Positions 27,499-36,441 of a stretch of DNA of 54,720 nt are shown piece after piece. The stretch lies in NCBI RefSeq assembly GCF_000695795.1, contig NZ_JNCA01000031.1, positions 1-54,720 of the forward strand, given 5' to 3'. A model generated the notes under the pieces. That model ran no database searches. It saw only the letters and a list, made by a program, of their open reading frames with translations, and had not been told where the DNA came from. Source of the DNA: Flavobacterium seoulense. Lineage in GTDB: Bacteria; Bacteroidota; Bacteroidia; Flavobacteriales; Flavobacteriaceae. The translations under genes were made by a program, and so were the position numbers. The stretch's first letter is position 1, and each line of letters starts with the position of its first letter.

Positions 27499-28689
27499 TT
27501 ATTTCTTTAAAGCATCATTAGATGGAGCATATTTTTGCTGCCAATCAGGATATTTATCCAATACTTTTTGCGGTGAATAAGTGTACCAGGAGTAACCATT
27601 GCGGCGTTCTAGACTAACTTCGGCAAGGGAGTACAATAATTCGCTATTTCGATCAGAAAATAACGATTTATTAGTTCCCAATTCATAATAACGTGTCCAG
27701 ATAGGAGCTGCGGTCGAATCTGAAACCACTTTGACATCATGCTTCATGGTTTTGTATTTTGATTCCAATGCTTTAATCTCAAACGATTCTATTCGGGTAT
27801 TGTAGATTTTAGAATCTTCAAACCATTTCACCGCACTTTGAATCGATTGTACAATTCTTTCATTTGGTTTTTTGATTTTCATCAAAAACAAAACTACCTC
27901 AACACTTTCGGCATTACAAATACTTGGGGGTTCAAATTTTCGGGCCCAGGCAGGTAATAAAGTTTCCTCATCATGTTGTTGACACCAGGCTGTCAGTCTT
28001 CCATTATCATTAATTTGCATGTTTAAAATACAATCAATTCCCTTGTTGTAAGATTGTGTAACTTTCGATTTCAAGCCTTCGTCTAAAAAAGAAAAATTAG
28101 GATTGTTATTGACGATTTTGTCTAACAAATTCATAATTCCCATATAAGCACCGTCATTGAAAGTAATATGACGACTGTAATTTTTTTCTAACGGAAAATA
28201 TTGCGGCCAGCCTCCGTTAGCATATTGAGCATCGAGTATAAACTGAATTCCTCTTTCGCAGGCAACTTTGTATTTTTCAATTTTTGTCGCAGTATAAACC
28301 TGAGCTAAATAATATACATGAGTGTAAGTCGTTTCATTGTCAAATGTGGTATGTAGCATTGCTTTGGAAGCTGCTACTTTTTCGACTTGTTCCGGAGTTA
28401 GAATCGCTTTCATATCATAATTCTTAGGCCAGCCTCCATTGTCACGCTGAAAAAGAATCATATTATCGGCAATTTTAGTGTAATCAGATTCGGGATATTT
28501 AGGCTGATTAGGAACCGGATCTACTAAATTAGTTGGATCTTTAATTCCGTACCAATGTCTTTCGCTATCACCAAATGGTTTTGTAGTTATAATATCAGCA
28601 TTTTTAGCTCCAGATTGGGCATTTACAGAAAGACTTGAAAATGCGAGTGCACTAAGAAATGTAAATTGTATCCTTCTATTTCGGTTCAT
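27499..28689 (-). CDS. Pectate lyase, polysaccharide lyase family 10
   Basis: This 396-residue exported enzyme (signal peptide ends near SVNAQ, residue 25) has an alpha/alpha-toroid pattern. NGGWP motifs occur at ~84-88 and ~158-162, the TFDN motif at ~115-118 and TFND at ~176-179, followed by a repeat-like domain ending CNAESVEVVLFLM. These match PL10 pectate lyases, which cleave polygalacturonate by beta-elimination using a calcium-assisted Asp and an Arg base. It lies 31 bp after the LamG gene and shares its transcript. This is one of two direct signs that pectin is the target. Confidence 0.9.
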   Translation of the reverse strand: MNRNRRIQFTFLSALAFSSLSVNAQSGAKNADIITTKPFGDSERHWYGIKDPTNLVDPVPNQPKYPESDYTKIADNMILFQRDNGGWPKNYDMKAILTPEQVEKVAASKAMLHTTFDNETTYTHVYYLAQVYTATKIEKYKVACERGIQFILDAQYANGGWPQYFPLEKNYSRHITFNDGAYMGIMNLLDKIVNNNPNFSFLDEGLKSKVTQSYNKGIDCILNMQINDNGRLTAWCQQHDEETLLPAWARKFEPPSICNAESVEVVLFLMKIKKPNERIVQSIQSAVKWFEDSKIYNTRIESFEIKALESKYKTMKHDVKVVSDSTAAPIWTRYYELGTNKSLFSDRNSELLYSLAEVSLERRNGYSWYTYSPQKVLDKYPDWQQKYAPSNDALKK

Positions 28690-28720
28690 AGTTGTGGTTT
28701 TTTGGGGTTGGTTTAATAAT

Positions 28721-29365
28721 TTAAAATGTTAAAAACTGATTTGGTTTAAGTGCCTGGGGCGAAATTTGTATTTTATAAATTGCTCCTTTAAACCAGGAAA
28801 CTTTATTCATGCGTACGCCAATAGAAGTTTGTCCTTTTTCTATGGGATGAAACTTGTAATCTTTATGTAATTCCTGATTTCCGTTGACAAAAGTAGTCAG
28901 ACTATTGGGTGTAACCACAAAAGCCACATGATACCATTTTTCTAAAGGATGTAATAATTCCTCTGTGGCTAAAGCCAACTTCACGCCTCTTGAAGCCACA
29001 AAACCATCAAAGTACCAATTATTGTCAACAACGCGTATTTCTAACAACGTTCTGTCGCCTGTCAGTTCGCCAATTTGTAAAATGCGTTGTTCAAAAACAC
29101 CATTACTTTCGGGTTTAAAAATCATTTCGATAGTGAACGATTCTAAATCTTTTAAGGGCATTTCGTTTAAAAACAAAGCATCGTCAATTCCGTCAAAAGC
29201 GACTGCCTCGCCATAAGGAGAATTTACAATTACAGGATTGCTTACAATTGTGGTTTCTTTTTTATTTTGAAGCAAAGATGCGACCCGCCATTCTGTGTTT
29301 TGAGCTTTCGAAACAAAAGAAAAAAACATAAACAACAACACTGTAAATATTGAGGTTATTTTCAT
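28721..29365 (-). CDS. Exported LamG-like (concanavalin A fold) protein
   Basis: The 214-residue protein has a signal peptide (MKITSIFTVLLFMFFSFVSKAQ). The rest is a single LamG/jelly-roll domain with FDGIDDALFLNEMPLKDLESFTIEM and WYHVAFVVTPNSLTTFVNG, the typical order. It has no catalytic residues that I can recognise and no sorting domain. It is co-transcribed with the pectate lyase (31 bp apart) and may be a sugar-binding partner or a small lectin-like adaptor, though LamG folds also occur in enzymes. Function is uncertain. Confidence 0.75.
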   Translation of the reverse strand: MKITSIFTVLLFMFFSFVSKAQNTEWRVASLLQNKKETTIVSNPVIVNSPYGEAVAFDGIDDALFLNEMPLKDLESFTIEMIFKPESNGVFEQRILQIGELTGDRTLLEIRVVDNNWYFDGFVASRGVKLALATEELLHPLEKWYHVAFVVTPNSLTTFVNGNQELHKDYKFHPIEKGQTSIGVRMNKVSWFKGAIYKIQISPQALKPNQFLTF

Positions 29366-29428
29366 TTTCTAATTTTTTAAAAATGAATAGTAAGTTGACT
29401 TTTTCTAAATGAAATCAGGGATAAAAAA

Positions 29429-29456
29429 ATCTCCAGAATTGACTAACTCTGGAGAT
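29429..29456 (-). terminator. Terminator of the GH28 gene
   Basis: ATCTCCAGA (29429-29437) pairs perfectly with TCTGGAGAT (29448-29456). On the minus strand a run of T's follows. Confidence 0.85.
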
Positions 29457-29477
29457 CTTAATTGGTTTATTTTATGT

Positions 29478-31166
29478 TTAGAATTTCACAGCTCCTTTAC
29501 GAACTTTACTTCCCACAAAAGTTTTCTTAGAAAGATCAAGTTTTGGCGAAGAAGTCAATTGAATTTTCTCTGAAGCTTCTCCGTTAATCGTAATTGCTTT
29601 TGGTGAAGTCGAATTGAATTCGATGTTTTTAAGTTCCATATTTTTCACATTAAAAACATCAAAAATTGCAGTGTCTTTAATATCTAAAGTAGCATTTGTA
29701 ATTTTAATTCCTTTAGCATCAACAATAGTAAAACCTTTATCAGCCTTAGCTTTCAAATTAGAAATTTCAATATTTTCTAAATTCATTTCAGGCAAACCTT
29801 GTAAAAATACTGCTTGCTGAGCTCCGTCAACCGTAATGTTTTTCATCGAAATATTCTTGAACTGAGGCGTTTTTTCATCAACAGGAACACTCTTATTTAC
29901 TACAGGAGTTCCGCCTTCTTCTAAAGTTTCAGCAATTGATTTTCCTCCGTAATACAAATTAAATGAAATAGCCTGAGACGGAATATTAGTCATAAAAACA
30001 TCTGAAATAAAGATATTTTCAACAACTCCTCCACGTCCGCGATTACTCTTGAAACGCAATCCTACGTCAGTTCCCATAAAAGTACAATTAGAAACGTGCA
30101 TGTTTTTTACACCACTTGACATTTCACTTCCCACAGTTACACCACCGTGTCCGTGATACACAATATTGTTTCTGATAATAATATTTTCGCATGGTACAGC
30201 ACGATCACGACCGTCTTTGTCTTTTCCTGATTTGATACAAATAGCATCATCACCTACATCAAAACTAGAATTTTCTACCAATACATTTTTACAGGATTCT
30301 ACATCAAGACCATCCCCATTTTGAGAAAACCAAGGATTACGAACCGATACATTACGAACAATTAAATCCTCAATCATTAAAGGGTGAATATTCCATGCTG
30401 GCGAATTTTGGAATACAGGTCCGTCAAACAAAACTCTTTTACTGTTTTGAATACTTACCAATACCGGACGAAGAAAATCATGAATTTTTTCGAAATCTTC
30501 TTTCGTTTTTAAATCCAAACGCACATTTTGATCAGCACCTTCAGACGCATTCATAAAAACTTCTGATGGATACCAGCTCGTTTGCGTTTTATTAACAACA
30601 CCTCCAGATGCAACAAATTTTTTCCATTGACTTTCGGTTAATTTACTTCTTTTTGCTTGTCTCCAAACTTCGCCTGAACCATCCCAAACACCTTTTCCTG
30701 TAAAAGCAACGTTCTCTAAATTTTTACCATAAAGTGGCGAAATACAACGCCATGTATTCAATCCCTCAAAACTGGTTTCGATTAATGGATACAAACTTTT
30801 ATCTGGTGAAAATTTGATTAATGCTCCACCTTCAGCATGCAACTCTAAATTACTTTTCAAAATAATTGGTCCTGTTAACCAAATCCCAGGAGGAATAATT
30901 ACTTTTCCACCACCTTTTTTAGAAACGGCTTCAATAGCCTTTGCAAATGCCTCTGTATTTAAAACGTCACCACCACTTACGGCTCCAAAATCTTTGATGT
31001 TTACTGAATTATTAGGAATTACTGGTTCCTTAACGATAGCCATTTTAAATTCAATTCCTTCGTAGTTTGCATTGGAATTTGAATTTTGAGCCACACTATT
31101 TTGCGACCAGCTGGATAGCATAACAACAAAAGCAGCAAACAGGAAATTTCTTGATTTATTTTTCAT
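29478..31166 (-). CDS. Glycoside hydrolase family 28, polygalacturonase
   Basis: This 562-residue exported enzyme (signal peptide ends near SVAQ, ~residue 27) folds as a right-handed beta-helix. The GH28 active-site motifs are in order: NGDGLD (283-288, for NTDG), GDD (305-307), GHGG (339-342) and RFKS (371-374, for RIK). It hydrolyses alpha-1,4-galacturonosyl bonds. The N-terminal VNIKDFGAVSGGDVLNTEAF is a family hallmark. The C terminus carries extra beta-strands with no sorting domain. With the PL10 lyase it shows that the locus degrades homogalacturonan or rhamnogalacturonan. Confidence 0.95.
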   Translation of the reverse strand: MKNKSRNFLFAAFVVMLSSWSQNSVAQNSNSNANYEGIEFKMAIVKEPVIPNNSVNIKDFGAVSGGDVLNTEAFAKAIEAVSKKGGGKVIIPPGIWLTGPIILKSNLELHAEGGALIKFSPDKSLYPLIETSFEGLNTWRCISPLYGKNLENVAFTGKGVWDGSGEVWRQAKRSKLTESQWKKFVASGGVVNKTQTSWYPSEVFMNASEGADQNVRLDLKTKEDFEKIHDFLRPVLVSIQNSKRVLFDGPVFQNSPAWNIHPLMIEDLIVRNVSVRNPWFSQNGDGLDVESCKNVLVENSSFDVGDDAICIKSGKDKDGRDRAVPCENIIIRNNIVYHGHGGVTVGSEMSSGVKNMHVSNCTFMGTDVGLRFKSNRGRGGVVENIFISDVFMTNIPSQAISFNLYYGGKSIAETLEEGGTPVVNKSVPVDEKTPQFKNISMKNITVDGAQQAVFLQGLPEMNLENIEISNLKAKADKGFTIVDAKGIKITNATLDIKDTAIFDVFNVKNMELKNIEFNSTSPKAITINGEASEKIQLTSSPKLDLSKKTFVGSKVRKGAVKF

Positions 31167-31224
31167 TCTCGTTTTTTTTTGGTTTATTTTTTGAATTTAA
31201 TGACGAATGTAATCGATTATCCCA

Positions 31225-31232
31225 CAAATATA
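31225..31232 (-). promoter_or_regulatory. Candidate -7 element of the GH28 gene
   Basis: The minus-strand TATATTTG (complement of 31225-31232) fits TANNTTTG and lies 59 bp before the start. No correctly spaced -33 box is seen. Confidence 0.35.
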
Positions 31233-31333
31233 TTTAAAATTAATTGATTTTAGCTCAATAAGCATACCACTCTTTTAGTTAAAATTTATTTATAGAAAAT
31301 TCTTATTTTAGTATAAATATTAAAAGCTAAAAA

Positions 31334-31900
31334 ATGAGAACTATTAGATTATTACTACTCTTTTTCATTTCTATTTTTTGTCTTTCCTGTAAAAAAGAAG
31401 AAAAACCAAGTGCTAAATCTGAAGAAAAGCCCACTTATAAGTATTTTGAATACTCATTTGATTCAGAAGACACTAATTTTTCGATGCAAATAAAGCCTAA
31501 TGATAGTATCTATATTAGAAATCGATTTTATCATTGGCACTCAAAAAATGATATTAAACCAAAAGAAATTGAAACGTACTATTTAGCAATTATAACTAAG
31601 TCCCAACGAAAGGAATTAAATAGTTTAATTTCTAAAATACCATTTAAAAAATATGATTCACTCTACCAAAAAGACTGTTTCAGGAAACATTACGTCACTT
31701 ATATCGATAAAGATTCTATAAAAAAATTAGTGTTTGTGAGTGATTTTAAAAAATCTCCAGATCAATTAGATAGTTTAATCAAGTGGTTAAATATATTTAA
31801 AACCAATTCAAAATGGATTAAAACAAGTAAAAAAATAGATTTTAAAACTAGAAAATACGTAACTATACCACCTCCTCCTCCGATGCCAGTAAAAAAATAG
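31334..31900 (+). CDS. Hypothetical lipoprotein
   Basis: This 188-residue protein has a lipobox (FCLSCKK, Cys19) after MRTIRLLLLFFISI. The rest is Lys/Ser/Asp-rich with short strands, a KYFEYSFDSEDTNFSMQ region and a proline-rich end (PPPPPMPVKK). I recognise no family. It is the only plus-strand gene within the pectin locus and faces away from the GH28 gene, so it is either an intruder or a small local accessory lipoprotein. Function unknown. Confidence 0.7.
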   Translation: MRTIRLLLLFFISIFCLSCKKEEKPSAKSEEKPTYKYFEYSFDSEDTNFSMQIKPNDSIYIRNRFYHWHSKNDIKPKEIETYYLAIITKSQRKELNSLISKIPFKKYDSLYQKDCFRKHYVTYIDKDSIKKLVFVSDFKKSPDQLDSLIKWLNIFKTNSKWIKTSKKIDFKTRKYVTIPPPPPMPVKK

Positions 31901-31907
31901 AAAAAAA

Positions 31908-31933
31908 CCCTCTTTTGAATCCAGAAAAGAGGG
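31908..31933. terminator. Bidirectional terminator
   Basis: CCCTCTTTT (31908-31916) pairs with AAAAGAGGG (31925-31933). A-rich flanks on the left and T-rich on the right serve both the lipoprotein and the convergent GH2 gene. Confidence 0.8.
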
Positions 31934-31956
31934 CTTCCTAATTTTATTATCAATTT

Positions 31957-34383
31957 TTATTTTGTAGAACTAATGTTTAAAGTTCCTGTCTTTAAACCTT
32001 TGCCACTAACCGTTAATTCTATATTTCCGGCTTCTTTTAAGGATTGAACCAGCACTACTAATTTTCCGCTAAAAAGCTTCATTGTTGGCAAATGAAATTG
32101 TTCCAGCGAAGTTGCATCTCCATTGCAGGCTGCTCTGTAAACTCCTTTGCCTTTAACTTTAAATTGCAATTGGTTTGTAGCCGTAGGACATGGAATTCCT
32201 TTTTCATCCACTACCGAAACGGTAACATACGACAAATCTTTACCATCTGCCTGGATTGTCTTTCTGTCGGCATCTAAAACAATTTTGTAAGCCTTCCCTG
32301 CAGTATGAATTTCTTCTTCTGCAACAGCTTTTCCGTCTTTATCAAAAGCAACTACTTTCAGCGTTCCCGGTTCGTATTTAACATCCATCCACATCAAACG
32401 GTAACGGTTTTGTGGTGTGGCGTTATTCTTTTTTTGGATTCCCATACTTTTTCCATTTACAAAAAGCTCAGCGCTATCATAATTGGTGTAAACAAATACC
32501 GGTGTCACCTGACCTTCACGTCCTTCCCAGTTCCAATGTGGTAAAATATGCAAAGTTTCTTTTTCGGTATTCCAACGGCTTCTGTACAAATAGAATCGGT
32601 CTTTAGGCAAACCGGCTAAATCATTAATGCCAAAATAAGAACTGCGTGAAGGCCATTTTTCATCATAAGGCGTTGGCTCACCCAAATAATCAAAACCGGT
32701 CCATACAAATTCGCCAATAACCCAAGGTTTATCATCCTGCAACACAAAATCCTCATCAGGCACATTAGACCAACTACAGGCTTCCAAATCATAAGATGAA
32801 CTTTGGAAGTCAGGATATTGTTTGTTTTTTTCTTTTACCACAGGAAATTTATAAATCCCTCTTGAACTTACGGTAGAAGCCGTTTCAGAACCTAAAATAA
32901 ATCCTTGTGGAAATTTCTTAAAAGCTTCTTCATATAAATGCACTCGATAATTTAAGCCTGGAACATCTAACAAAGCTCCAAAACCAGATTCCATAGTAGC
33001 CTTAACCTGATCCATACCCACAGTAACCGGTCTTGTTGGGTCTTCACGGTGGAAAATTTCCTGTAACCATTTGGCACGTTTCACCCCGGCTTCTCCCCAT
33101 TGATCCGGAACTTCATTTCCGGAACTCCACATTACAATAGAAGGGTGATTCCTGGTGGCATGAATTAAATTAACCAAATCTTTCTCGGCATACGCTTCAA
33201 AAAATCGATTGTATCCATTCTTAACTTTTGGCTTTGCCCATTCGTCAAAACTTTCAGCTAAAAACATAAATCCCATTTCGTCACACAATTCCAGTTGTTC
33301 CAATGATGGCATATTGTGAGAACTTCGAATGGCATTACAGCCCATATCCTTCAAAATAGTCAATTGACGACGTAAGGCTGCCACATTTATTGCTGTTCCT
33401 AAAGGACCTAAATCGTGGTGCAAACAAACTCCTTTAAACTTTCGTACTTCACCATTCAAACTAAATCCTTTATTGGCTTCGTATTTTATATCACGAATTC
33501 CAAAACGGCTTGTAACTTCATCTTTTAATTCGTCTCCCACGAACCATTGAGAAACTGCCTTGTACAAATAAGGAGTTTCAGGACTCCACAACTTTGGATT
33601 TTTGACCTTGATATTTTGATCGAATTCATTTCCGAATTTTGTTGTTGCCTTATCAGAACTTAGTTTTTGTCCATTAGCATCAAAAATAGTGGTCACTAAA
33701 TAACCGTTTTCACCAGTCGCTTTTGTTTTAACGTTTACTTTAGCAACTTCCTTGCTAATAAAAGGCGTTGTAATAGAAGTTCCCCACTGATCAATGCTTT
33801 CCTTATTTTTTATAATAAGACTCACTTTTCTGTACAAACCGGCACCCGGATACCAACGGGAAGCAAATTCCTTGTTAGTTAATTTTACCGCCAGGGTATT
33901 TTCTCCTGCTGAAATGAAATCAGTGATATCAAAATAAAAATAGCTGTAACCATAAGCCCATTCGCCCACCTTTTTACCGTTTAAATAAATCTGTGGTTCG
34001 CTCATGGCACCTTCAAAAAGCAGGATCACTTTTTTTCCTTTCTCAGAAGCCGAAATGGTAAATTTATTTCGATACCAGGCTGTACCGATATGAGGTAAAG
34101 AACCTGTTCTTCCTGTTTTTTCAGAAGCTGTTTTTTCACCATTTTGAACAATCGCTACACTCTGTTTGTCTATTTCTTTATCAAAAGGACCATATATTGC
34201 CCAATCATGCGGAACGGTAACCGACTCCCATTTTGAATCTTTGAAATTGCTCTGAAAAGCATTTTCTAAATCGCCTTTTTGAAACTTCCAGTTACTGTCT
34301 AATTCTCTCACAACTCGCACCTGAGAAAAGGAAACTTGTGTGGTTATAAAAAAAATAAATAGAAAAATTTTAAACTGTTTCAT
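31957..34383 (-). CDS. Glycoside hydrolase family 2, beta-galactosidase-like
   Basis: This 808-residue exported enzyme has a signal peptide ending near QVSFS (residue 20). The order is the GH2 sugar-binding sandwich (~25-195, VPHDWAIYGPF), an Ig-like domain (~200-300) and the catalytic TIM barrel (~305-610). The acid/base is Glu424 in SSGNE and the nucleophile Glu500 in GSE. DUF4982-type and further sandwich domains follow to the end. Beta-galactosidase activity on arabinogalactan or rhamnogalacturonan side chains is the natural guess next to pectinases; glucuronidase or mannosidase is possible. A terminator (34482-34517) separates it from the fucP-like gene upstream. Confidence 0.9.
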   Translation of the reverse strand: MKQFKIFLFIFFITTQVSFSQVRVVRELDSNWKFQKGDLENAFQSNFKDSKWESVTVPHDWAIYGPFDKEIDKQSVAIVQNGEKTASEKTGRTGSLPHIGTAWYRNKFTISASEKGKKVILLFEGAMSEPQIYLNGKKVGEWAYGYSYFYFDITDFISAGENTLAVKLTNKEFASRWYPGAGLYRKVSLIIKNKESIDQWGTSITTPFISKEVAKVNVKTKATGENGYLVTTIFDANGQKLSSDKATTKFGNEFDQNIKVKNPKLWSPETPYLYKAVSQWFVGDELKDEVTSRFGIRDIKYEANKGFSLNGEVRKFKGVCLHHDLGPLGTAINVAALRRQLTILKDMGCNAIRSSHNMPSLEQLELCDEMGFMFLAESFDEWAKPKVKNGYNRFFEAYAEKDLVNLIHATRNHPSIVMWSSGNEVPDQWGEAGVKRAKWLQEIFHREDPTRPVTVGMDQVKATMESGFGALLDVPGLNYRVHLYEEAFKKFPQGFILGSETASTVSSRGIYKFPVVKEKNKQYPDFQSSSYDLEACSWSNVPDEDFVLQDDKPWVIGEFVWTGFDYLGEPTPYDEKWPSRSSYFGINDLAGLPKDRFYLYRSRWNTEKETLHILPHWNWEGREGQVTPVFVYTNYDSAELFVNGKSMGIQKKNNATPQNRYRLMWMDVKYEPGTLKVVAFDKDGKAVAEEEIHTAGKAYKIVLDADRKTIQADGKDLSYVTVSVVDEKGIPCPTATNQLQFKVKGKGVYRAACNGDATSLEQFHLPTMKLFSGKLVVLVQSLKEAGNIELTVSGKGLKTGTLNISSTK

Positions 34384-34481
34384 CTTAGTTTTTATAATTG
34401 GTTGCTTATTGATTTTTTAAAAAGTTGATAAAAATAGCTACATTCTAATTGCAAATCACAATAAGTAAACAACTTATTACA

Positions 34482-34517
34482 AAAAACCCGACCACTTTTT
34501 GAAGCGGTCGGGTTTTT
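34482..34517 (-). terminator. Terminator of the FucP/MaoC transcript
   Basis: AAAAACCCGACC (34482-34493) pairs with GGTCGGGTTTTT (34506-34517). The minus-strand side has a run of T's. Confidence 0.85.
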
Positions 34518-34540
34518 GATTATTTTATAGAAAAATAAAA

Positions 34541-35842
34541 TTAAGCTACTTTTTTCACCTTGTGTCCAAACATACCAAAATAAAGAATGATTAAGAAACA
34601 CGCTAACGGAATTGAGTATCCTAATTGAATATCATCATGATTCATATCAATCAAGGTTCCCATTCCATAAGGTAAAATTGCTCCTCCTACAATGGCCATC
34701 ACTAACCAGGAAGAACCTGTTTCAGTATTGTTTTTCAAATCTACTAATCCTAAAGCAAAGATAGTTGGAAACATAATCGACATAAAAAATCCGATAGCTC
34801 CAAGCGCATAAATTACATAAATTCCGCTTCCGTAAATTGCTACTGCGCAAAGAACTGCACAACAAACAGCATAAATAGAAAGTAAAACATAATCTTTTAC
34901 GTATTTTAAAAAGAAAGTTCCAATGAATCTTCCTGCCATAAATAAAACACCATAAAGACCTAAATAATATGCTGCTGTAATTTCGTCCATATTAGCACCT
35001 TTCTCTGCCATTCTGATAAAGAAACTTGTTACACAAACCTGTGCACCTACATAGAAAAACTGAGCCACAACAGCCCAGCTTAAATGACGGTGTTTTAAAA
35101 CAGAGAAAAAACCAGGCTTTACCTCAACTTCAGTATGTTCAGGTTTCATTGATGGCAAATGCATGAAATAAAACAAAATAGCAACTAAAACTAAAATGGT
35201 TCCTAAAACAATATAAGGCATTTTTACTGATGCTGCTTCGCCTGCTAAATAAGCTACTCTTTCTGCTTCTGGCATTGCCGCCATTTGTTCCGGAGTAAAA
35301 CTTTTTCCCGAAAGAATAAATACTGATCCTACAATTGGCGCTACCATTGCAGCCAAACCATTAAAAGAAGCAGCTAAATTCAGTCGTTTAGAAGAAGATT
35401 CTGGTGGTCCTAAAATTGCAGCATACGGATTAGCACTCGTTTCAAGAATAGTTAATCCACAACCTATAATAAATAAGGCTACTAAAAACAATTCATAAGC
35501 ACGGGTATTTGCTGCAGGAACAAATAAAAAGGCACCTGTTGCAAAAACTAAAAGTCCAATGATAATACTGTTTTTATAACCTACTTTTTTAATAATCATT
35601 CCCGCCGGAATTGCCATAAGAAAGTAAGCTAAAAATACCGCCGTATCAATTAAAGTCGATTGACGATTATTAAGCTGACAGGCTTTTTTAAGGTGTGGAA
35701 TCAAAATAGAATCCAGATTGTGAGCCATTCCCCAAAGGAAAAATAAACTCGTAATTAAAATAAAAGGCAATAGATAATTTGGTCCTTTTCCTTTTTCGGT
35801 GGGCACTGAATGTTGGTCACCCAACTGATTGGTTACTTGCAT
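34541..35842 (-). CDS. FucP-family sugar:H+ symporter
   Basis: This 433-residue inner-membrane protein of the FucP branch of the MFS has 12 predicted helices. Family-typical stretches include LFFLWGMAHNLDSILIPHLKK (start of helix 1) and ANPYAAILGPPESSSKRLNLA. It should import a free sugar or sugar acid with protons. It lies 21 bp after the MaoC gene and probably shares its transcript. The sugar may be the one processed by the isomerase, oxidoreductase and CoA genes nearby. The symbol fucP is not assigned because the substrate is not known. Confidence 0.85.
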   Translation of the reverse strand: MQVTNQLGDQHSVPTEKGKGPNYLLPFILITSLFFLWGMAHNLDSILIPHLKKACQLNNRQSTLIDTAVFLAYFLMAIPAGMIIKKVGYKNSIIIGLLVFATGAFLFVPAANTRAYELFLVALFIIGCGLTILETSANPYAAILGPPESSSKRLNLAASFNGLAAMVAPIVGSVFILSGKSFTPEQMAAMPEAERVAYLAGEAASVKMPYIVLGTILVLVAILFYFMHLPSMKPEHTEVEVKPGFFSVLKHRHLSWAVVAQFFYVGAQVCVTSFFIRMAEKGANMDEITAAYYLGLYGVLFMAGRFIGTFFLKYVKDYVLLSIYAVCCAVLCAVAIYGSGIYVIYALGAIGFFMSIMFPTIFALGLVDLKNNTETGSSWLVMAIVGGAILPYGMGTLIDMNHDDIQLGYSIPLACFLIILYFGMFGHKVKKVA

Positions 35843-35863
35843 TTTTTATATTTATTTGGTTGG

Positions 35864-36307
35864 TTAATTTTTTCTTTTTACCAATAGTAAATGATCGCAT
35901 ACCATTACTACTTCGCCTCTTTGATTGATGATTTCCAAATGCTCTGTCACTGTTCCCATCTCTGGTCTTTTGGCATCACCTTTCTCTGAAATCGTAATTT
36001 CTGAATGAATGGTATCACCAATGTGTACCGGTTTTACAAAACGCATACGGTCATATCCTTTAGAAAAAGCTTCCGGATTAATTTCTGAAGCTGTTAGTCC
36101 AACACCAATTGCAAGTACCATTGTTCCATGTGCAATTCGTTGTCCAAAAGGCTGTGTTTTACACCATTCTTCATCCATGTGGTGCGGAAAAAAATCACCT
36201 GTGTGACCTGCATGAACAACAAAATCAGTTTCAGTAATCGTTCTTCCCAATGTTACTCGTTTTTCTCCTAATTGGTAATCTTCAAAAAAAGTTGATTTGA
36301 AATACAT
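35864..36307 (-). CDS. MaoC-like (hot-dog) enoyl-CoA hydratase/dehydratase
   Basis: The 147-residue hot-dog fold protein has the MaoC active-site pattern D-x-x-P-x-H: Asp38 and His43 in GHTGDFFPHHMD, followed by AHGTMVLAIGVG. This family hydrates enoyl-CoA or dehydrates beta-hydroxyacyl-CoA. It lies between the FucP-like and Gfo/Idh/MocA genes on the same strand as two class III CoA-transferase genes, so it probably acts on a CoA ester made by them. CoA transfer plus MaoC hydration is known from other pathways such as C4-CoA or mesaconyl-CoA chemistry. The substrate is unknown. Confidence 0.85.
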   Translation of the reverse strand: MYFKSTFFEDYQLGEKRVTLGRTITETDFVVHAGHTGDFFPHHMDEEWCKTQPFGQRIAHGTMVLAIGVGLTASEINPEAFSKGYDRMRFVKPVHIGDTIHSEITISEKGDAKRPEMGTVTEHLEIINQRGEVVMVCDHLLLVKRKN

Positions 36308-36441
36308 ATTTTTAGTGTTTTAGTACTTAGTAATTAGTCTATTCTCAAAACTAAACACTAAGAGCTATATTAATAATTTAAATTGAGGAGTCTTTAGCTT
36401 TCCTTATCTAAGGACCAGGGACTAAGGACTTTTGTGTTTTT
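36308..36441. other. Intergenic spacer with short direct repeats
   Basis: 134 bp, no gene. It contains related short repeats (CTAAGGACCAGGGACTAAGGAC near 36409-36430, and AAACTAAACACTAA near 36349) that recur commonly in such spacers. It separates the MaoC/FucP pair from the Gfo/SBP/CoA-transferase genes. Confidence 0.4.
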
